In this document: positions 1 to 8,842 of the stretch, piece by piece
How the letters are laid out: each line of letters starts with the position of its first letter
Position numbering within the stretch: position 1 is the first letter of the stretch
DNA from: Rufibacter glacialis
GTDB taxonomy: Bacteria > Bacteroidota > Bacteroidia > Cytophagales > Hymenobacteraceae
Assembly (NCBI RefSeq): GCF_008271745.1
Contig: NZ_VKKZ01000010.1
Location: 186,001 to 250,000 of the forward strand
Length of the DNA stretch: 64,000 nucleotides
Direction: 5' to 3'
Notes under the pieces: model-generated
Told to the model about the DNA's origin: nothing
Databases searched by the model: none
The model's input: only the letters and a program-made list of their open reading frames with translations
Program-made: the position numbers and the translations under genes

Positions 1-2
1 TG

Positions 3-1280
3 AAAATCATGATGGATGCCTTGGGAGATGACTGGGTGCAAACAATAGGAACCAGCTGGTGGTCAGGGGAACACAACTGGATAGCACACAGAAATGCAAC
101 CTCCACCACCACCTACAACCATGCCTGGTACTACTTTTATTACAGAATCATTGCCAATGCCAACATGCTCATCAATGGACTGGAAAAAGCCACTGGGCCA
201 GAGACGGAGAAGAAGATGGTGATTGGCGAAGCGTTAGTATACAGAGCTTGGAGCCATTTTCAGTTAGTACAGGTATTTGGAGAGCGGTATGATGCAGGCA
301 AAACCAACAACCAGCTTGGAGTGCCTTTAATCACTGAAAATACCACAGAAGGCAAGCCAAGGGCTACGGTAGAAGAGGTCTACGCGCAAATCAATACAGA
401 CCTGGACAAGGCGATCGGAATGCTAACAGGCCTGCCCACCCGCCCGGCAAAGTCCCACTTCAATGCTGCAGTAGCTAAAGGTATAAAAGCAAGGGTCGCA
501 TTAACCATGCAAAACTGGCCTGTTGCCGCTAAAATGGCTCAGGAAGCAATCCAAGAAAGCGGAGCTACTCTAATGAGCAGAACCCAATATACAAGTGGGT
601 TCAATAATATAGATAATCCTGAGTGGATGTGGGGAAGCAAGATGCAAGCAGATCAAACAAATTTCTTCTATTCGTTCTTTGCTTATATGTCTGCTAACTA
701 CAGTTCCACAGTAATTAGACAGAATCCGAAGAAAATCAATTCAGTGATCTACAATCAGATTCCTGCCACTGATGTGCGTAAACTAATGTGGGATCCAACT
801 GGGGCAAGTATTCCAGCGCCGCCAAGCGGAATAAAGGCACCTTATGGGAATAAGAAGTTTTTAGTAGCAGACACCAATCTTAGTATTGGAGATGTGCCTC
901 ACATGCGTTTAGCTGAAATGTATCTAATCTTAGCTGAAGCAGAGGCCAGACAAGGGCTTGCTACTGCCGCAGATCATCTCTATAGGTTAGTAAGTGCGCG
1001 CGATCCTCAGGCTGTAAAGTCAACCAAAACAGGCCAAGCATTGATTAGCGAAATCCTATTCCAGCGTAGAATTGAGCTATGGGGAGAAGGGTTCCGTTTC
1101 CTAGATTTAAAACGCACTAACAGTGCATTAGACAGAACAGGTGCCAATCACATCTCTCAATGGTCATGGGTAATTACAGGCGGTAATTTTAAAGTAGAGC
1201 CCGGCGCTAAAGAGTGGCAGTTCCTGTTTCCTCAGGCTGAGATGAATGTCAATAAAGCACTGGTTCAAAATCCACTATAA
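3..1280 (+). CDS. SusD/RagB-family nutrient-binding lipoprotein, C-terminal part
   Basis: The frame is already open at the left edge (Lys-Ile precede the first visible Met), so the signal peptide, lipobox and N-terminal TPR helices lie outside the window. About 425 residues are visible; the family is usually near 500-600. SusD signatures are present: RLAEMYLILAEAEARQG near residue 300, ELWGEGFRFLDLKR near 355, and the C-terminal pattern with FPQAEMNVNKALVQNPL. SusD proteins are outer-leaflet lipoproteins that cap a SusC TonB-dependent transporter and capture glycans or other oligomers. The SusC partner is expected immediately upstream, off-window. The substrate cannot be inferred, and no glycoside hydrolase is adjacent. 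A strong hairpin follows the stop, so this is the last gene of its operon. Confidence 0.9.
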   Translation, partial: KIMMDALGDDWVQTIGTSWWSGEHNWIAHRNATSTTTYNHAWYYFYYRIIANANMLINGLEKATGPETEKKMVIGEALVYRAWSHFQLVQVFGERYDAGKTNNQLGVPLITENTTEGKPRATVEEVYAQINTDLDKAIGMLTGLPTRPAKSHFNAAVAKGIKARVALTMQNWPVAAKMAQEAIQESGATLMSRTQYTSGFNNIDNPEWMWGSKMQADQTNFFYSFFAYMSANYSSTVIRQNPKKINSVIYNQIPATDVRKLMWDPTGASIPAPPSGIKAPYGNKKFLVADTNLSIGDVPHMRLAEMYLILAEAEARQGLATAADHLYRLVSARDPQAVKSTKTGQALISEILFQRRIELWGEGFRFLDLKRTNSALDRTGANHISQWSWVITGGNFKVEPGAKEWQFLFPQAEMNVNKALVQNPL

Positions 1281-1290
1281 TTATTTTCCT

Positions 1291-1347
1291 CTTCTGCTCA
1301 TGAAAAAAGGCTGCCTGATTTAGGCAGCCTTTTTTCATGAGCAGAAG
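1291..1347. terminator. Perfect 26-bp inverted repeat, likely bidirectional terminator
   Basis: The arms 1291-1316 and 1322-1347 are exact reverse complements around a 5-nt loop (gattt). The core is AAAAAAGGCTGCCT paired with AGGCAGCCTTTTTT, so reading either way gives a GC stem followed by a T run. It begins 10 nt after the susD-like stop and lies just downstream of a possible tiny minus-strand ORF. Confidence 0.8.
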
Positions 1348-1369
1348 AAAAGTGCTTTTACGGTTAACA

Positions 1370-1450
1370 TCAGTAGCCGCTTTCTTCCAAGTATATTGAA
1401 GGCTTGCTTCCCATAGAACCGCCAAAGTCGCTTTTGAAAAATTTGTTCAT
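1370..1450 (-). CDS. Possible 26-residue small protein
   Basis: On the minus strand an ATG at 1450 opens a 26-codon frame ending in TGA. It encodes a peptide that starts MNKFFKSDFGGSMGS and ends with YLEESGY. A terminator-like hairpin lies 23 nt downstream, so the ORF would form its own short transcription unit. The upstream DNA is AT-rich, and no clear TAnnTTTG element was found. No homology is recognised and chance cannot be excluded. Confidence 0.25.
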   Translation of the reverse strand: MNKFFKSDFGGSMGSKPSIYLEESGY

Positions 1451-1579
1451 GATAAATTCTATCTTATAACTATATATTAATTAATCTCTCAGTTGTTTTT
1501 GACCTGTTTTTCAAAAAGGACAGCAAAAACAGCTATTTTAGACCGCCTATTCATAGGCGTCCGTTTAAACCCACATTTT

Positions 1580-1614
1580 CTGTTTTTGTCTATTTTTCTG
1601 AAAACAAGCTAAAA
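1580..1614. repeat. Dispersed imperfect palindrome, copy abutting a start codon
   Basis: This is a degenerate palindrome with outer GTTTTT/AAAAA and inner TTTTTC-TGAAAA arms. It belongs to the recurring intergenic family also seen at 19381, 24910, 35801 and 44838. Its right arm runs directly into the ATG of the S9 peptidase at 1615. A separate short palindrome with 7-bp arms (CGCCTAT-tc-ATAGGCG) lies at 1544-1559. Confidence 0.45.
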
Positions 1615-4005
1615 ATGCACGTGATTACAAAAGCCCTTCTGATAGGGTGCACCGTATTGTTTCCTTTCTGGCAGGGCCACGCCCAAACCAAGCCTACCCT
1701 CACGGTAGAGAAAATAATGCAGGATCCAGCCCAATGGATCGGCACTTCCCCCTCCAACCTCTACTGGTCCGAGGATGGGAAGCAGGTCTTTTTCCAGTGG
1801 AACCCCGAAAAGGCAAAACGCGACTCGCTCTATTCCGTGAACGCCAACAGCAGAAAGATCACGAAAGTCTCGGCCGCTGCGCGGAAGAACCTTCTCCCAC
1901 CCGGTGGCACCTACAACAAGGATAGAACTCAGCGGGTGTATGAGCGGAACGGGGACCTGTTTTTAGTGGAGACCAAATCGGGCAGGCGGCGGCAAGTCAC
2001 CAACACGGTGGAACGGGAGTCCTCACCAAGCTTCACCTTTGATGGGCAAGAGGTAACGTATCTCAAGGACGGGAATCTTTATGCCTGGAGTATGGGCAGT
2101 GGCCAGACCCGGCAGCTGACTGATTTCAGGAGGGGGCGCAAACCCGCGGATCAGGACCAGACCAAAGATCGGCAGGAGCTATTTCTAAGGAAACAGCAGA
2201 TGGAACTGCTGGAGATTGTGCAGAAAAGGGAGGAGGAGAGAAAGCAGCAGCGCCAGGCGCAGAGAGAAATCCTAAAGAACCGTCCCAAAGAAATCTATAC
2301 GGAAGACAAGACGGTAGATAACATCATCCTGAGTCCAGATGAACGCTACATCACCTATAGGTTAGTATCACGGCCAGCCAATAGTAAGCTTGCCCAGGTG
2401 CCTAACTACGTTACCTCCTCAGGGTACACTGAAGAAATTCCTACCAGAACCAAGGTAGGAGCCGTGCAACCAACCTATGAGCTGGGTTTGTATGACCTCC
2501 AGGCAGATACTACCTATATGGTTTCTTTCAAAGGCTTGCCAGGCATACAGGAGAAGCCAGCCTTCCTCAGAGGAAACCAGAGATCTGCCGGTGCTGATAC
2601 CTCACGCACTTCGTCAGAAGCCAGGAAGATCATGATGTTTGGGCCTTACTATTCACCAAATGGGAAGAAAGCAGTTTTGGTAGCGCGCTCCCATGACAAC
2701 AAAGACCGCTGGATTATGAGCTTTGACCCTGCCACCAGAACCACCAAAGTTGTAGACCGGCTCCATGATGATGCCTGGATCAATGGATATGGCCCCGGGG
2801 AGGTTGGTTGGATGCCAGATAACGAAAGCATTTGGTTTCTCTCCGAGGAAAGCGGGTATGCCCACCTTTACACGGTACAGGTGGCCTCTGGGCAGAAGAA
2901 AGCGCTCACCAGCGGTAAATTTGAGGTGCAGAGCATTCAGCAGTCTAAAGATAAAAAGTACTGGTATCTCACCACCAATCAAGTACACCCCGGGGAGCAG
3001 CATTTCTACCGGATGCCCTTAGCCGGCGGGAAAATGGAGCAGATCACCAAAATGACGGGTGCCCACGAAGTCACCATGTCACCAGATGAGAAGACCTTGG
3101 CCATACGCTACTCCTATTCCAATAAGCCTTGGGAGCTGTACCTGATGGACAACAAGGTCGGGGCCAAGCCGGTGCAGATCACCCAATCCACCACGGCAGA
3201 ATTCAAAGCCTACCCTTGGCGCGAACCGGAAGTAATTACCTACAAGGCCGCTGATGGGGCCGAAGTGCATGCTCGCCTATATAAGCCCGAAAGTTCAGCT
3301 GGAAACGGACCGGCAGTAATTTTCGTGCATGGGGCAGGATATTTGCAGAACGCCCATAAATGGTGGAGTACTTATTTTAGAGAGTACATGTTCCATAACC
3401 TTTTGGTAGACAAAGGCTATACGGTGTTGGACATAGATTACCGAGGCAGTGCGGGCTATGGCCGTGACTGGCGAACGGGCATTTACCGGCACATGGGTGG
3501 CAAAGACTTAAGCGACCACGTAGATGGTGCCAAGCTGCTCGTTGAGAAATATAAAGTAGACCCTAAAAGCATCGGCATTTACGGGGGATCATACGGTGGG
3601 TTCATTACCCTAATGGCCATGTTCACCCAGCCAGATGTCTTCGCGGCGGGAGCAGCCCTTCGCTCCGTCACAGATTGGTCCCATTATAACCACGGCTATA
3701 CGTCTAACATTTTAAATGAACCACAAGCCGACAGCCTAGCTTACTTGCGAAGCTCCCCCATTTATTTTGCCGAAGGCTTAAAGGGAGCCCTGCTGATGTG
3801 CCATGGCATGGTAGACACAAACGTGCATTTCCAGGACATTGTGCGGTTGTCTCAGCGGCTTATTGAATTGGGGAAAGACAATTGGGAGCTGGCGGTCTAT
3901 CCCATAGAAGACCACGGGTTTGTAGAGCCTAGCAGCTGGACCGATGAGTACAAGCGGATCTTGAAGCTTTTCGAGGCCAATTTGAATAAATCAGCCCCAA
4001 AATAA
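1615..4005 (+). CDS. Prolyl oligopeptidase family (S9, DPP4-like) secreted peptidase
   Basis: 796 aa. A signal peptide (hydrophobic core LLIGCTVLFPFW, cleavage near GHAQ) predicts export to the periplasm or cell surface. The N-terminal ~560 residues look like the beta-propeller of DPP4-type S9 enzymes, with SPDER/SPDEK-type blade motifs. The C-terminal alpha/beta-hydrolase domain has the nucleophile elbow GGSYGG with Ser659, Asp734 in MVDTNVH and His767 in EDHGF, so a complete catalytic triad is visible. Family members remove dipeptides or cleave after proline in peptides. The ATG was chosen because it directly precedes the signal peptide. The gene stands alone, convergent with the PAP2 pair, with a long inverted repeat between them. 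A Lys/Arg/Gln-rich insert near residues 170-235 interrupts the propeller. Confidence 0.93.
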   Translation: MHVITKALLIGCTVLFPFWQGHAQTKPTLTVEKIMQDPAQWIGTSPSNLYWSEDGKQVFFQWNPEKAKRDSLYSVNANSRKITKVSAAARKNLLPPGGTYNKDRTQRVYERNGDLFLVETKSGRRRQVTNTVERESSPSFTFDGQEVTYLKDGNLYAWSMGSGQTRQLTDFRRGRKPADQDQTKDRQELFLRKQQMELLEIVQKREEERKQQRQAQREILKNRPKEIYTEDKTVDNIILSPDERYITYRLVSRPANSKLAQVPNYVTSSGYTEEIPTRTKVGAVQPTYELGLYDLQADTTYMVSFKGLPGIQEKPAFLRGNQRSAGADTSRTSSEARKIMMFGPYYSPNGKKAVLVARSHDNKDRWIMSFDPATRTTKVVDRLHDDAWINGYGPGEVGWMPDNESIWFLSEESGYAHLYTVQVASGQKKALTSGKFEVQSIQQSKDKKYWYLTTNQVHPGEQHFYRMPLAGGKMEQITKMTGAHEVTMSPDEKTLAIRYSYSNKPWELYLMDNKVGAKPVQITQSTTAEFKAYPWREPEVITYKAADGAEVHARLYKPESSAGNGPAVIFVHGAGYLQNAHKWWSTYFREYMFHNLLVDKGYTVLDIDYRGSAGYGRDWRTGIYRHMGGKDLSDHVDGAKLLVEKYKVDPKSIGIYGGSYGGFITLMAMFTQPDVFAAGAALRSVTDWSHYNHGYTSNILNEPQADSLAYLRSSPIYFAEGLKGALLMCHGMVDTNVHFQDIVRLSQRLIELGKDNWELAVYPIEDHGFVEPSSWTDEYKRILKLFEANLNKSAPK

Positions 4006-4150
4006 CCTGTTGAAATTATCCCTGTTTCACAAATAGGAACATGCCACACCCTTATTTCCCATGAATGTAGTGTTAGCCTACTTCAAAGGGGCGGCGGCAA
4101 GTAAACGTCCCTTTCTCTCTTACAGAGGCCAACACTCTACAACAAGTTAT

Positions 4151-4205
4151 TCCTACTAAAACAGAGAAGCCAGCTACTTTAGCTGGCTTCTCTGTTTTAG
4201 TAGGA
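4151..4205. terminator. Perfect 26-bp inverted repeat between convergent genes
   Basis: Arms 4151-4176 and 4180-4205 are exact reverse complements with a 3-nt loop (ctt). The core is ACAGAGAAGCCAGCTA. It lies between the S9 peptidase stop (4005) and the minus-strand PAP2 stop (4222), which fits a shared terminator, although the flanking T runs are short. Confidence 0.75.
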
Positions 4206-4221
4206 ATTTTGGGAAAACGGC

Positions 4222-5064
4222 TTAAAAACGCTTGCGTAAGGCTACCCCTTGGAGAAGCTCGCCGGCCGGCAACTGTTCTGTTGCCGGAAGTAACCTCCAG
4301 CCCAGTTCCTTTTCCTTTTTGTGCAGTTCAGGTACTAAAATACCAATAGTAGCCCCTACCGCGTAGCCTACAATATTATCGCTTAAAAAGTGCTTGCCCG
4401 CCCTGAGCCGCAAATAACCTACTGTGGCCGGAACAGCGGCGGCGGCGCCCCACACCACCGGCCGCCAGGGAGAATCTGGGTGTAGGTCATGGAAGACCTT
4501 AGCGGTGAAGAACGCGACGCTTGCCGTAGCCGCCGTATGGCCCGCAAAGAAGGAATTGGTGGCGTACTTGTGAAGCCGCTCTTCCAAGGGAGCATGCGTG
4601 GCGTATACATTGGGCCTTTTCCGGTTGGTTAAACCGGCAGTTAGGGCATAAAGGCCTCCGGTGAGGGAGACCGTCTCGGCGTACAGGAAGAAAATGTCTT
4701 TGGCATGGGGGATAGCGTCTTTATCGGCTAGAAACAGAAGAGGCAGCGCGTAAGAAGAGTAAAAGAAGACATCACTGGCATCTTTGGCCTTCTTGCTGTA
4801 ATTGCCGGCCGCCCAACGGTCAAACCCATTGACCTGGTCCTTGCTGATGTGCCTTAAATCTTCTTCGGTAAGCCGGGTTTTATTCGTGAGGAGGTAAGAG
4901 CCTGCCACCGACATAGACACTCCTCCCGCTGTAATAAGGCCATCGCGCAGCAAATCTGTATGGTACAAAGGTGCAGGACTTTGCGCCTGCAGGGGAGTAA
5001 GGGCCCCGTAGAAAAGCGCAATGAGGGCCAGTAGCTTGCAGAATGGTCTGGACAGGCTTTTCAT
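4222..5064 (-). CDS. PAP2-family phosphatase, second of tandem pair
   Basis: 280 aa with an N-terminal hydrophobic export signal ending near LQAQ. The three PAP2/acid phosphatase signatures are present: KRP in TNRKRPNVYA, FFAGHTA in place of PSGH, and RAGKHFLSDNIVGY with the catalytic His and Asp. Family members dephosphorylate lipid phosphates such as undecaprenyl-PP or phosphatidic acid, or other phosphomonoesters, on the outer face of the membrane. The start overlaps the stop of the upstream paralogue (TAATG), so the two are probably translationally coupled. It aligns with the neighbour along most of its length, indicating a local duplication. The substrate is not predictable from sequence. 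Confidence 0.88.
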   Translation of the reverse strand: MKSLSRPFCKLLALIALFYGALTPLQAQSPAPLYHTDLLRDGLITAGGVSMSVAGSYLLTNKTRLTEEDLRHISKDQVNGFDRWAAGNYSKKAKDASDVFFYSSYALPLLFLADKDAIPHAKDIFFLYAETVSLTGGLYALTAGLTNRKRPNVYATHAPLEERLHKYATNSFFAGHTAATASVAFFTAKVFHDLHPDSPWRPVVWGAAAAVPATVGYLRLRAGKHFLSDNIVGYAVGATIGILVPELHKKEKELGWRLLPATEQLPAGELLQGVALRKRF

Positions 5065-5873
5065 TAGAATTTATATTGAAGGCTGACACCGTCCAGGTTA
5101 TGCCCCAAAACCGGAATCACACTAGGTGAAAGAGAAAACCCGGTGGTGTTGGCTTTCTTGTGAAGTTGGGGCACCAGAATACCTACTGCGGCACCTACTC
5201 CGTAACCAATCAGGTTGTCGCTGAGGAAGTGTTTACCTGCTTCCAGGCGCAGATACCCTACGGCAGCCGGAACAATGGCGGCACCAGCCCATACAAACGG
5301 ACGAAGCGGGGAATCTGGGTTGTAATCATGGAAAACCTTGGCTGTGAAGAATGACACCGTGGAAACGGCGGCGGTATGCCCGGCAAAAAAGGAATTCTGA
5401 GAGTTAGCCCTGGTTTTTTCGCGAATTTCCACGTCAGGGCTATAGGTAAGCGGGCGGGCTCTTGGGAAAGCGGCAGACCCCATGGTGAAAAGCGTGCCCG
5501 TAATAGACATAGTTTCTACATAAAGCGCCAGTAACTGGCCCGTTTTTACCTCGGGGTCAAAGAGCAGCAAAGCCGGGGCAGCCAAAGAGCTGTACAGCAT
5601 GACATCACTCACCTTCTTGGCGCTTTCACTATGGTTACCAGCTGCGAAGCGGTCAAAGCTGTTTACGTCGCTCTTCTTCAAGGCCCGCGCCTCTTCCGGA
5701 GTGAAAGGCTCTTTCTGCTGCATGAGATATAGCCCCAACCCGCTCAATCCAACCCCTGCGGCCGTGATGGGGGCGTCTACCTTGAAGGAGGTTTTATAAG
5801 GCGATTCTGATTGGGCAAAGGTTTGGGTGCAGGTGAAAAAGCTAATGACAAGGGTATAAAGGTATTTTTTCAT
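5064..5873 (-). CDS. PAP2-family phosphatase, first of tandem pair
   Basis: 269 aa from the ATG at 5873, where the protein begins MKKYLYTLVISFFTCTQTFAQ-like, a clean signal peptide. The open frame continues 34 codons further upstream, but that extension looks non-coding. PAP2 motifs: FPRARPLTY (R-P), SFFAGHTAA, and RLEAGKHFLSDNLIGYGVG. It shares most of its sequence with the downstream PAP2 gene, which overlaps it by one base. It is likely periplasmic or outer-membrane associated, with a phospholipid or polyprenyl phosphate as a plausible substrate. The N-terminal segment carrying 'KKSDVNSFDRFAAGNHS' has a clear counterpart in the paralogue and may be specific to this Bacteroidota subfamily. 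Confidence 0.88.
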   Translation of the reverse strand: MKKYLYTLVISFFTCTQTFAQSESPYKTSFKVDAPITAAGVGLSGLGLYLMQQKEPFTPEEARALKKSDVNSFDRFAAGNHSESAKKVSDVMLYSSLAAPALLLFDPEVKTGQLLALYVETMSITGTLFTMGSAAFPRARPLTYSPDVEIREKTRANSQNSFFAGHTAAVSTVSFFTAKVFHDYNPDSPLRPFVWAGAAIVPAAVGYLRLEAGKHFLSDNLIGYGVGAAVGILVPQLHKKANTTGFSLSPSVIPVLGHNLDGVSLQYKF

Positions 5874-6095
5874 AGGTGCGTAAAATATTTTTAAATATGG
5901 ATTCTGAGATGTTTTTGAAACGGGCAGAGGTATAAAAGGTTTCTGTACCTCTCTTAGAGTTTGGCGTAAGGACAAAAAGGGCCAGCGGCAGTTGTATTAG
6001 CCAATGTTTTTAAAAATCAGAGCTAAAACAGAGAGACAGCAAATCCTCTTTTGATAGGTGGCTGGAATATTCCGGTATCAATTCCCCCATAATTT

Positions 6096-6125
6096 TTTGC
6101 ATCTCCGGCAATTAGACTAATTTTG
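6096..6125 (+). promoter_or_regulatory. metK promoter, Bacteroidota type
   Basis: A TTTG at 6096-6099 and TAATTTTG at 6118-6125 match the -33 and -7 elements of the main Bacteroidota sigma factor (TTTG, TAnnTTTG) with an 18-nt spacer. Transcription would start near 6132, giving a leader of about 48 nt. No SAM riboswitch was recognised in the leader. Confidence 0.7.
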
Positions 6126-6179
6126 TCTCTTGCGGTCCAACTGCTGAGCCGCCTAGCGTTTGTATTAACAATTTAGATA

Positions 6180-7484
6180 ATGCCATATCTTTTTACATCT
6201 GAGTCGGTGTCTGAAGGACATCCGGATAAAGTAGCCGATCAAATTTCTGACGCTTTGTTAGATGAATTCCTGAAACAGGATCCTCAATCAAAAGTTGCAT
6301 GTGAGACTTTGGTGACCACCGGATTGGTGGTTTTGAGCGGCGAGGTGAAGTCACAGGCCTATGTTGATGTTCAGAAAGTAGCCCGTGAGGTAATCCGCCG
6401 CATTGGGTATACCAAGTCTGAGTATAAATTTGATGCCGAGGCATGTGGGGTTATCTCTACCATCCATGAGCAGTCAGATGATATCAACCAAGGTGTAGAG
6501 CGCGAGAATCCAGAAGACCAGGGGGCCGGTGACCAGGGAATGATGTTTGGGTACGCTACCAGTGAAACCGACAGCTACATGCCTTTGGCGCTGGAGATTT
6601 CCCACCTGTTGCTGAAGGAATTGGCGGCTATCCGGAAAGAAGGCAAGGAAATGACTTATCTTCGGCCAGATGCGAAGTCACAGGTTACTATCCGGTATTC
6701 TGATACGCATGTGCCTGAGAAGATTGACACCGTAGTGATCTCAACCCAGCATGATGAGTTCGAGAACTCAGATTCTTCTGACCGTGCTGCCTCTAAGCAA
6801 GCGGAGGGGAAGATGGTTGCTAAGATCAAGGAAGATGTGCTGAACATCCTGTTACCGCGCGTAAAGAGCAAATTGCCCCAGCGTACCGCAGACCTGTTCG
6901 CTGATGACATCACCTATCACATCAACCCAACCGGTAAATTTGTGATTGGTGGTCCACACGGTGATACCGGGTTGACAGGCCGTAAAATCATTGTAGATAC
7001 CTACGGAGGCAAAGGCGCTCACGGCGGAGGCGCTTTCTCAGGCAAAGACTCTTCTAAAGTAGACCGTTCCGCTGCCTATGCGGCCCGGCATATTGCCAAG
7101 AACTTAGTAGCTGCCGGGGTAGCAGACCAAGTGCTGGTGCAGGTTGCCTATGCAATTGGGGTAGCCGAGCCAGTTGGCTTGTACGTGACCACCTACGGAA
7201 CCACCAAAGTGAAAGGTGCCAATGGCGAAACCATGACCGATGGCGAGATTGCAAACAAGGTGAACGAACTGTTTGAGATGCGTCCGTATGATATTGTGCA
7301 GCGGTTCGGGTTGCAGAATCCTATCTTCTCTGAGACGGCTGCCTACGGACATATGGGCCGGGAATCAGGCATCAAGAAAGTAGAGTATCAGGTGAATGGT
7401 CAGAAAGAAACTAGAGAGTTTGAGACCTTCACTTGGGAGAAATTAGATTACGTAGAAAAAATCAAGGCTGCTTTTCAGCTTTAG
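6180..7484 (+). CDS. metK: S-adenosylmethionine synthetase
   Basis: 434 aa. This cytosolic enzyme makes S-adenosylmethionine, PPi and Pi from methionine and ATP. The N-terminus [14 protein letters not shown] carries the GHPDK methionine/ATP motif (His14, Asp16, Lys17). [12 protein letters not shown] is the second signature, and [19 protein letters not shown] near residue 280 is the P-loop-like third. It is somewhat longer than the E. coli enzyme (384 aa), as is common in Bacteroidota. The gene is monocistronic, with its own promoter and a shared hairpin terminator facing hpf. Confidence 0.98.
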   Translation: MPYLFTSESVSEGHPDKVADQISDALLDEFLKQDPQSKVACETLVTTGLVVLSGEVKSQAYVDVQKVAREVIRRIGYTKSEYKFDAEACGVISTIHEQSDDINQGVERENPEDQGAGDQGMMFGYATSETDSYMPLALEISHLLLKELAAIRKEGKEMTYLRPDAKSQVTIRYSDTHVPEKIDTVVISTQHDEFENSDSSDRAASKQAEGKMVAKIKEDVLNILLPRVKSKLPQRTADLFADDITYHINPTGKFVIGGPHGDTGLTGRKIIVDTYGGKGAHGGGAFSGKDSSKVDRSAAYAARHIAKNLVAAGVADQVLVQVAYAIGVAEPVGLYVTTYGTTKVKGANGETMTDGEIANKVNELFEMRPYDIVQRFGLQNPIFSETAAYGHMGRESGIKKVEYQVNGQKETREFETFTWEKLDYVEKIKAAFQL

Positions 7485-7511
7485 ATAACCTGTTTCCAAC
7501 CTCTTTTTATG

Positions 7512-7537
7512 AAAAGAGCCCCAATTGGGGCTCTTTT
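7512..7537. terminator. Bidirectional terminator between metK and hpf
   Basis: AAAAGAGCCCC-aatt-GGGGCTCTTTT, an 11-bp perfect stem flanked by A and T runs. It serves metK on the plus strand and the hpf unit on the minus strand. Confidence 0.85.
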
Positions 7538-7562
7538 TTTATGTAGACGAAGGGAAGTTATC

Positions 7563-7862
7563 TTAATAAGAGATGAGCTTCTCCTTGTATTTGATCAATT
7601 GCTTTTTCATGTCCTCTACGGCTTTGTCAGTGGCTGTCTCAAAAGTGCCCGCCTCTTCTTTGCAAAACAAGGTAGCACCTGGCACAAAGAGTTTCACTTC
7701 CACCAACTTATTGTCATGGGACTCTGGCTTTTGCACACGCAGGATCACTTCACCACTCACGATTCTGTCAAAGAAAGTATCTAGCTTGTCAAGTTTTCTC
7801 TGGAGGAAATCTAAGAGACTTTGGTCAGCGGTGAAGTGTACAGATTGGATTTGCAATTTCAT
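7563..7862 (-). CDS. hpf: Ribosome hibernation-promoting factor, short HPF/YfiA family
   Basis: 99 aa, the length of short-form HPF/RaiA. The opening MKLQIQSVHFTADQSLLDF and the helix with AVEDMKKQLIKYKEK match the family's beta-alpha-beta-beta-beta-alpha fold. These proteins bind the 30S decoding site during slow growth and promote inactive 70S or 100S ribosomes. The gene follows the tyrosine recombinase gene by 26 nt on the same strand, and rpsU lies before that. The order rpsU-xer-hpf is widely conserved in Bacteroidota. The tRNA-tuf block that often follows is absent here; metK converges instead. Confidence 0.93.
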   Translation of the reverse strand: MKLQIQSVHFTADQSLLDFLQRKLDKLDTFFDRIVSGEVILRVQKPESHDNKLVEVKLFVPGATLFCKEEAGTFETATDKAVEDMKKQLIKYKEKLISY

Positions 7863-7888
7863 AGTTTACTTCTTTAGGGTGTTACGAA

Positions 7889-8767
7889 TTACGCTTTGGG
7901 ATGAGCTTTCTCAAAGACGGCTTTGAGCTTCTCAATGGAATTATGGGTGTAGACCTGCGTGGCGGCCAAGCTGGCGTGCCCCAACAGGTCTTTGATAGCC
8001 CCTAGGTCTGCCCCTCGGTTAAGTAAATGCGTGGCAAAAGAGTGCCTGAGCACGTGCGGACTGTTTTTTACGGCCGTTGACACAGAGCTCATGTATTTCT
8101 TCACCACCCGGTAAACGTACTTTGGGTAGAGGGGGGCCTCTTTATCCGTAACGAAGAGAAAAGGAGAATTGTTATTAGGAAAAGCCTCCTGCCGTTTTAC
8201 CAGGTATTGGGACAAAGAAGTGGCCAAAGAGGTGTTCAGAGGCAGTATCCGCTCCTTGTTGCCCTTTCCCAGCACCTTTAACGTACTGGAGGCGAGGTGG
8301 ATATCCGCTAGTTTGAGATTGGTTAACTCGGCCAGACGCATGCCGGTGCCATACAGTAATTCCAGAATAAGTCGCTCCCTGAAACCTTTATAATCTGCGG
8401 AGAATTCACTCTGGTCCAGCAGTTGGGTGAAGGCGTCTTCTTCAATGAAGGCTGGTAATTTTTTAGCTAGTTTAGGAGCCTTTATGCGTAAGGTAGGGTT
8501 ACGCTCTAGCTTTCCCTGCTGCACCAGAAAGCGGAAGAAGGAGCGAAGCGAGGCAATCTTGCGGTGGATGGTACGGCTATCCAAGTCTTTTTGGACCAGC
8601 GTCACTACCCAAGACCTGATAATGGCATGGTCTGCCTGAGATATGTCTTCCAGATCATATACCTCCTTCAGGTATTCCTGAAACTGGCAAAGATCCGTTT
8701 GGTACGAGGTAATGGTATGCGGACTGAAGCGCTTCTCGTACTGGAGGTACTTAAAAAATAATTCCAT
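7889..8767 (-). CDS. XerC/XerD-type tyrosine recombinase
   Basis: 292 aa, typical for chromosomal Xer recombinases. The N-terminal SAM-like core-binding domain covers roughly residues 1-85. The catalytic domain has Arg in GTGMRLAEL, Lys in GKGNKERILPL, HVLRHSFATHLL, GHASLAATQ and the nucleophile Tyr in QVYTH, so the full RKHRHY set is present. Family members resolve chromosome dimers at dif. The conserved position between rpsU and hpf argues for the housekeeping recombinase rather than an integrase. Whether it is the XerC or XerD equivalent cannot be decided here. No dif-like site was identified in the window. Confidence 0.93.
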   Translation of the reverse strand: MELFFKYLQYEKRFSPHTITSYQTDLCQFQEYLKEVYDLEDISQADHAIIRSWVVTLVQKDLDSRTIHRKIASLRSFFRFLVQQGKLERNPTLRIKAPKLAKKLPAFIEEDAFTQLLDQSEFSADYKGFRERLILELLYGTGMRLAELTNLKLADIHLASSTLKVLGKGNKERILPLNTSLATSLSQYLVKRQEAFPNNNSPFLFVTDKEAPLYPKYVYRVVKKYMSSVSTAVKNSPHVLRHSFATHLLNRGADLGAIKDLLGHASLAATQVYTHNSIEKLKAVFEKAHPKA

Positions 8768-8842
8768 AAATTAGAAAGTAGCCGCTGATAAGCGGTACCC
8801 ACTAATTTATGGAATTACCACGTAAAATCTAAGGATAAAAGA

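Noticed and set aside
6000-6179. SAM riboswitch before metK
   Set aside because: The leader downstream of the promoter is only about 48 nt, too short and without the conserved SAM aptamer motifs.
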